Positions 61,220 to 64,000 of a DNA stretch of 64,000 bases are shown piece after piece. Each line of letters begins with the position of its first letter. The first letter of the stretch is position 1. Position numbers and translations under genes: made by a program. This DNA comes from Osmia lignaria lignaria (lineage: Eukaryota > Arthropoda > Insecta > Hymenoptera > Megachilidae), in contig NW_027478172.1 in NCBI RefSeq assembly GCF_051020975.1, positions 124,001 through 188,000 on the forward strand, written 5' to 3'. The notes below the pieces were generated by a model. The model was not told the DNA's origin, made no database searches, and was given only the letters and a program-made list of their open reading frames with translations.

Positions 61220-63077
61220 GGTCCAAAGCCGCACCAACATAATAGAGATACAGAAACACCGTGGCCCCTTTCTTTGAGATAACTCTGCACTATTGCGAGC
61301 TGCAAATGCCACTTCCAGCTTAGCTGTGCAGAAGAAGAACAACAAGAAGAAGAAATATCTCGAAATATGTCCGTCAGGCCCCTTCCCTTGAGATAAATCT
61401 GCAAATATCTCGGAAACGAAGCGAGCTATGGCAAAATGTTAAGAGACCTTATTTGTAGAGAATTATGTTTCCTACTTTTTATGTTCTATGATATTTTTTG
61501 ATCAGATGCGCAGTTCTCGAGATATATCAAGATATTTAAAAGTTCTGAAGCCGCACCAACATAATAGAGATACAGAAACACCGTGGCCCCTTTCTTTGAG
61601 ATAACTCTGCACTATTGCGAGCTGCAAATGCCACTTCCAGCTTAGCTGTGCAGAAGAAGAAAAACAAGAAGAAGAAGTATCTCGAAATATGTCCGTCAGG
61701 CCCCTTCCCTTGAGATATATCTGCAAACATCTCGGAAACGAAGCGAGCTATGGCAAAATGTTAAGAGACCTTTTTTGTAGAGAATTAAGTTTCCTACTTT
61801 TTATATTCTATGATATTTTTTGATCAGATGCGTAGTTCTCGAGATATATCAAGATATTTAAAAGTTCCGAAGCCGCACCAACATAATAGAGATACAGAAA
61901 CACCGTGGCCCCTTTCTTTCAGATAACTCTGCACTATTGCGAGCCGCAAATGCCACTTCCAGCATAGCTGTGCAGAAGAAGAACAACAAGAAGAAGAAAT
62001 ATCTCGAAATATGTCCGTCAGGCCCCTTCCCTTGAGATAAATCTGCAAATATCTCGGAAACGAAGCGAGCTATGGCAAATTGTTAAGAGACCTTTTTTGT
62101 AGAGAATTAAGTTTCCTACTTTTTATGTCCTATGATATTTTTTGATCAGATGCGTAGTTCTCGAGATATATCAAGATATTTAAAAGTTCCGAAGCCGCAC
62201 CAACATAATAGAGATACAGAAACACCGTGGCCCCTTTCTTTGAGATAACTCTGCACTACTGCGAGCTGTAAATGCCACTTCCAGCTTAGCTGTGCAGAAG
62301 AAGAACAACAAGAAGAAGAAATATCTCGAAATATGTCCGTCAGGCCCCTTCCCTTGAGATATATCTGCAAATATCTCGGAAACGAAGCGAGCTATGGCAA
62401 AATCTTAAGAGACCTTTTTTGTAGAGAATTATGTTTCCTACAATTTATGTTCTATGATATTTTTTGATCAGAAGCGTAGTTTTCGAGATATATCGAGATA
62501 TTTGAAAGTTCCGAAGCCGCACCAACATAATAGGGATACAGAAACAACGTGGCCCCTTTCTGCGAGATAACTCTGCACTATTGCGAGCTGCAGGTGCCAG
62601 TTCCAGCTTAGCTGTGCAGAAGAAGCACAACAATAACAAGGAATATCTCGGAATATGTCCGTCAGGCCCCTTCCCTGGAGATAAATCTGCAAATATCTCG
62701 GAAACGAAGCGAGCTATGGCAAAATGTTAAGAGACCTTTTTTGTAGAGAATTAAGTTTCCTACTTTTTATGTTCTATGATATTTTTTGATCAGATGCGTA
62801 ACTCTCGAGATATATCAAGATATTTAAAAGTTCCGAAGCCGCACCAACATAATAGAGATACAGAAACACCGTGGCCCCTTTCTTTGAGATAACGCTGCAC
62901 TATTGCGAGCTGCAAATGCCACTTCCAGCTTAGCTGTGCAGAAGAAGAACAACAAGAAGAAGAAATATCTCGAAACATGTCCGTCAGGCCCCTTCCCTTG
63001 AGATAAATCTGCATATATCTCGGAAACCAAGCGAGCTATGGCAAAATGTTAAGAGACCTCGTTTGTAGAGAATTAAG
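61146..63077. repeat. Mixed units between the two modules
   Basis: Six units of 322 bp. The first is a hybrid with GATCCGTAG and GGTCCAAAGCC at the start and ordinary A-type sequence after. The second resembles the GAAGTATCTCG unit of the large HOR. The third has TTTCAGATAAC with CAGCATAGCTG. The fifth is B-type with GGGATACAG, CTGCAGGTGCC and CAATAACAAGG. The sixth has the CATATATC change that creates an ATG on the minus strand. Confidence 0.75.
62790..63014 (-). other. Second minus-strand open frame with a true ATG start, probably spurious
   Basis: The plus-strand triplet at 63012-63014 is CAT where almost all units have CAA, so this 74-codon frame begins with ATG. The unit also carries private changes (GCGTAACTC, AACGCTGCAC, GAAACATGTCC). 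Nothing around it looks like a promoter or polyadenylation signal that other units lack. Confidence 0.55.
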
Positions 63078-64000
63078 TTTCCTACTTTTTATGTTCTATG
63101 ATATTTTTTGATCAGATGCGTAGTTCTCGAGATATATCAAGATATTTAAAAGTTCCGTAGCCGCACCAACATAATAGAGATACAGAAACACCGCGGCCCC
63201 TTTCTTTGAGATAACTCTGCACTATTGCGAGCTGCAAATGCCAGTTCCAGCTTAGCTGTGCAGAAGAAGCACAACAAGAACAAGAAATATCTCGGATTAA
63301 GTGCGTCAGGCCCCTTCCCTTGAGCTAAATCTGCAAATATCTCGGAAACAATGCGAGCTATGGCAAAATATTAAGTGATCTTTTTTGTAGGAAATTAAGT
63401 TTCCTACTATTTATGTTCTACGATATTTTTTGATCAGATGCGTAGTTCTCGAGATATATCAAGAAATTTAAAAGTTCCGAAGCCGCACCAACATAATAGA
63501 GATACGGAAACACCGTGGCCCCTTTCTGTGAGATAACTCTGCACTATTGCGAGCTGCAAATGCCAGTTCGAGCTTAGCTGTGCAGAAGAAGCACAAAAAG
63601 AACAAGAAATATCTCGGATTAAGTCCGTCAGGCCCCTTCCCTTGAGATAAATCTGCAAATATCTCGGAAACGATGCGAGATATGGCAAAATATTAAGAGA
63701 TCCTTTTTGTAGGAAATTAAGTTTCCTACTATTTATGTTCTATGATATTTTTTGATCAGATCCGTAGTTTTCGAGATATATCAAGATATTTAAAAGTTCC
63801 GCAGCCGCACCAACATAATAGAGATACAGAAACACCGTGGCCCCTTTCTGTGAGATAACTCTGCACTATTGCGAGCTGCAAATGCCAGTTCCAGCTTAGC
63901 TGTGCAGAGGAAGCACAACAAGAACAAGAAATATCTCGGAATATGTCCATCAGGCCCCTTCCCTTGAGATAAATCTGCAAATATCTCGGAAACGATGCGA
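63078..64000. repeat. Module copy 2 and truncated last unit
   Basis: Two complete units match 60502-61145 by CACCGCGGCCCC, TTAAGTGCG, AAGAAATTTAAAAG and CACAAAAAGAAC. The last unit starts at 63722 and is cut by the window edge after 279 bases. It has GTTCCGCAGCC, GTGCAGAGGAAGC and ATGTCCATC, so it is not a copy of the unit at 61146. Confidence 0.85.

Larger units (their letters stand above)
1..64000. repeat. Satellite DNA array, 322-bp unit, 199 units head-to-tail
   Basis: Landmark blocks (TTTCCTAC, TTGATCAGATGCG, GCCGCACCAACATAAT, CACCGTGGCCCC, CAGCTTAGCTGTGCAGAAG, GTCCGTCAGGCCCC, ATCTCGGAAACG) recur in the same order every 322 bases from end to end and always in the same orientation. Unit starts fall at 322-base steps with a net shift of -35 over 198 units. 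I can account for that shift: +2 in three early units, -1 in five poly-T tracts, +1 at three sites, one 15-base deletion and eight 3-base deletions. No other sequence interrupts the array. This is satellite DNA, probably nuclear heterochromatin of a eukaryote. A centromeric role is possible but nothing in the sequence proves it. Confidence 0.98.

Noticed and set aside
1..64000. Large family of small secreted or Cys-rich proteins on the minus strand
   Set aside because: Starts are TTG in nearly all units, stops and frameshifts are common and amplified along with intact copies, and no domain is recognisable. Open frames repeat because the DNA repeats.
1..64000. CRISPR array or other bacterial repeat system
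   Set aside because: Units are contiguous 322-bp repeats with no short repeat/unique spacer alternation, no leader and no cas genes. Variation is by point changes shared between units.
1..64000. A retrotransposon or DNA transposon as the repeating unit
   Set aside because: I see no terminal inverted repeats, target-site duplications, primer-binding site, or reverse transcriptase or transposase segment in the 322-bp unit.

Overview
The whole 64 kb window is one uninterrupted head-to-tail satellite DNA array with a basic unit of 322 bp. Counting from the start of the TTTCCTAC-like block at base 1, there are 198 complete units and a 279-base partial 199th (63722-64000). All units lie in the same orientation. 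I see no unique sequence, gene, RNA gene, transposon, CRISPR array or flank anywhere, and both window edges cut through the array. An array this long and this pure points to heterochromatin (centromeric, pericentromeric, subtelomeric or B-chromosome type) of a eukaryotic nuclear genome. Nothing in the sequence lets me name the species. A representative unit is about 39% G+C (126 of 322 bases counted by eye). It holds 11 CpG against about 12 expected, so CpG is not depleted.

Layout. 1-7075: older, mixed units with a decayed four-unit (1,288 bp) higher-order period. 7076-9651: two copies of a four-unit block. 7720-16089: two copies of a 13-unit, 4,185 bp higher-order repeat (HOR). 16090-27035: a mosaic of recurring cassettes giving a 9-unit (2,897 bp) and an 11-unit (3,541 bp) HOR. 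27036-30597: individually diverged units. 30598-39595: two nearly identical copies of a 14-unit, 4,499 bp HOR. 39596-46653: mixed units with a four-unit HOR at 43112-45687. 46654-60501: three copies of a large HOR (4,831 bp, 5,153 bp, then a shorter third) that contain nested 644 bp dimers in 3.5, 3.5 and 2.5 copies. 60502-64000: mixed units, including a module duplicated eight units apart.

Inside each unit are A+T-rich T-tracts around the unit boundary, a conserved TGATCA site, a set of ATATCTCG/CGAGATAT motifs in both orientations, a diverged internal 27-nt direct repeat 114 bp apart, and a T-free GAA/CAA tract. Many units also carry an open frame of about 74 codons on the minus strand. It nearly always begins with TTG rather than ATG, is broken in roughly a fifth of units, and cannot read from one unit into the next because 322 is not a multiple of 3. 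I regard it as a by-product of homogenisation, not a gene family.

The interest lies in array evolution. The window records nested expansion, chimeric units that mark crossover points, stepwise marker acquisition along cassettes, and triplet slippage. I found no new biochemical system here and annotate no CDS. All comparisons were made by eye, so copy identities are qualitative.
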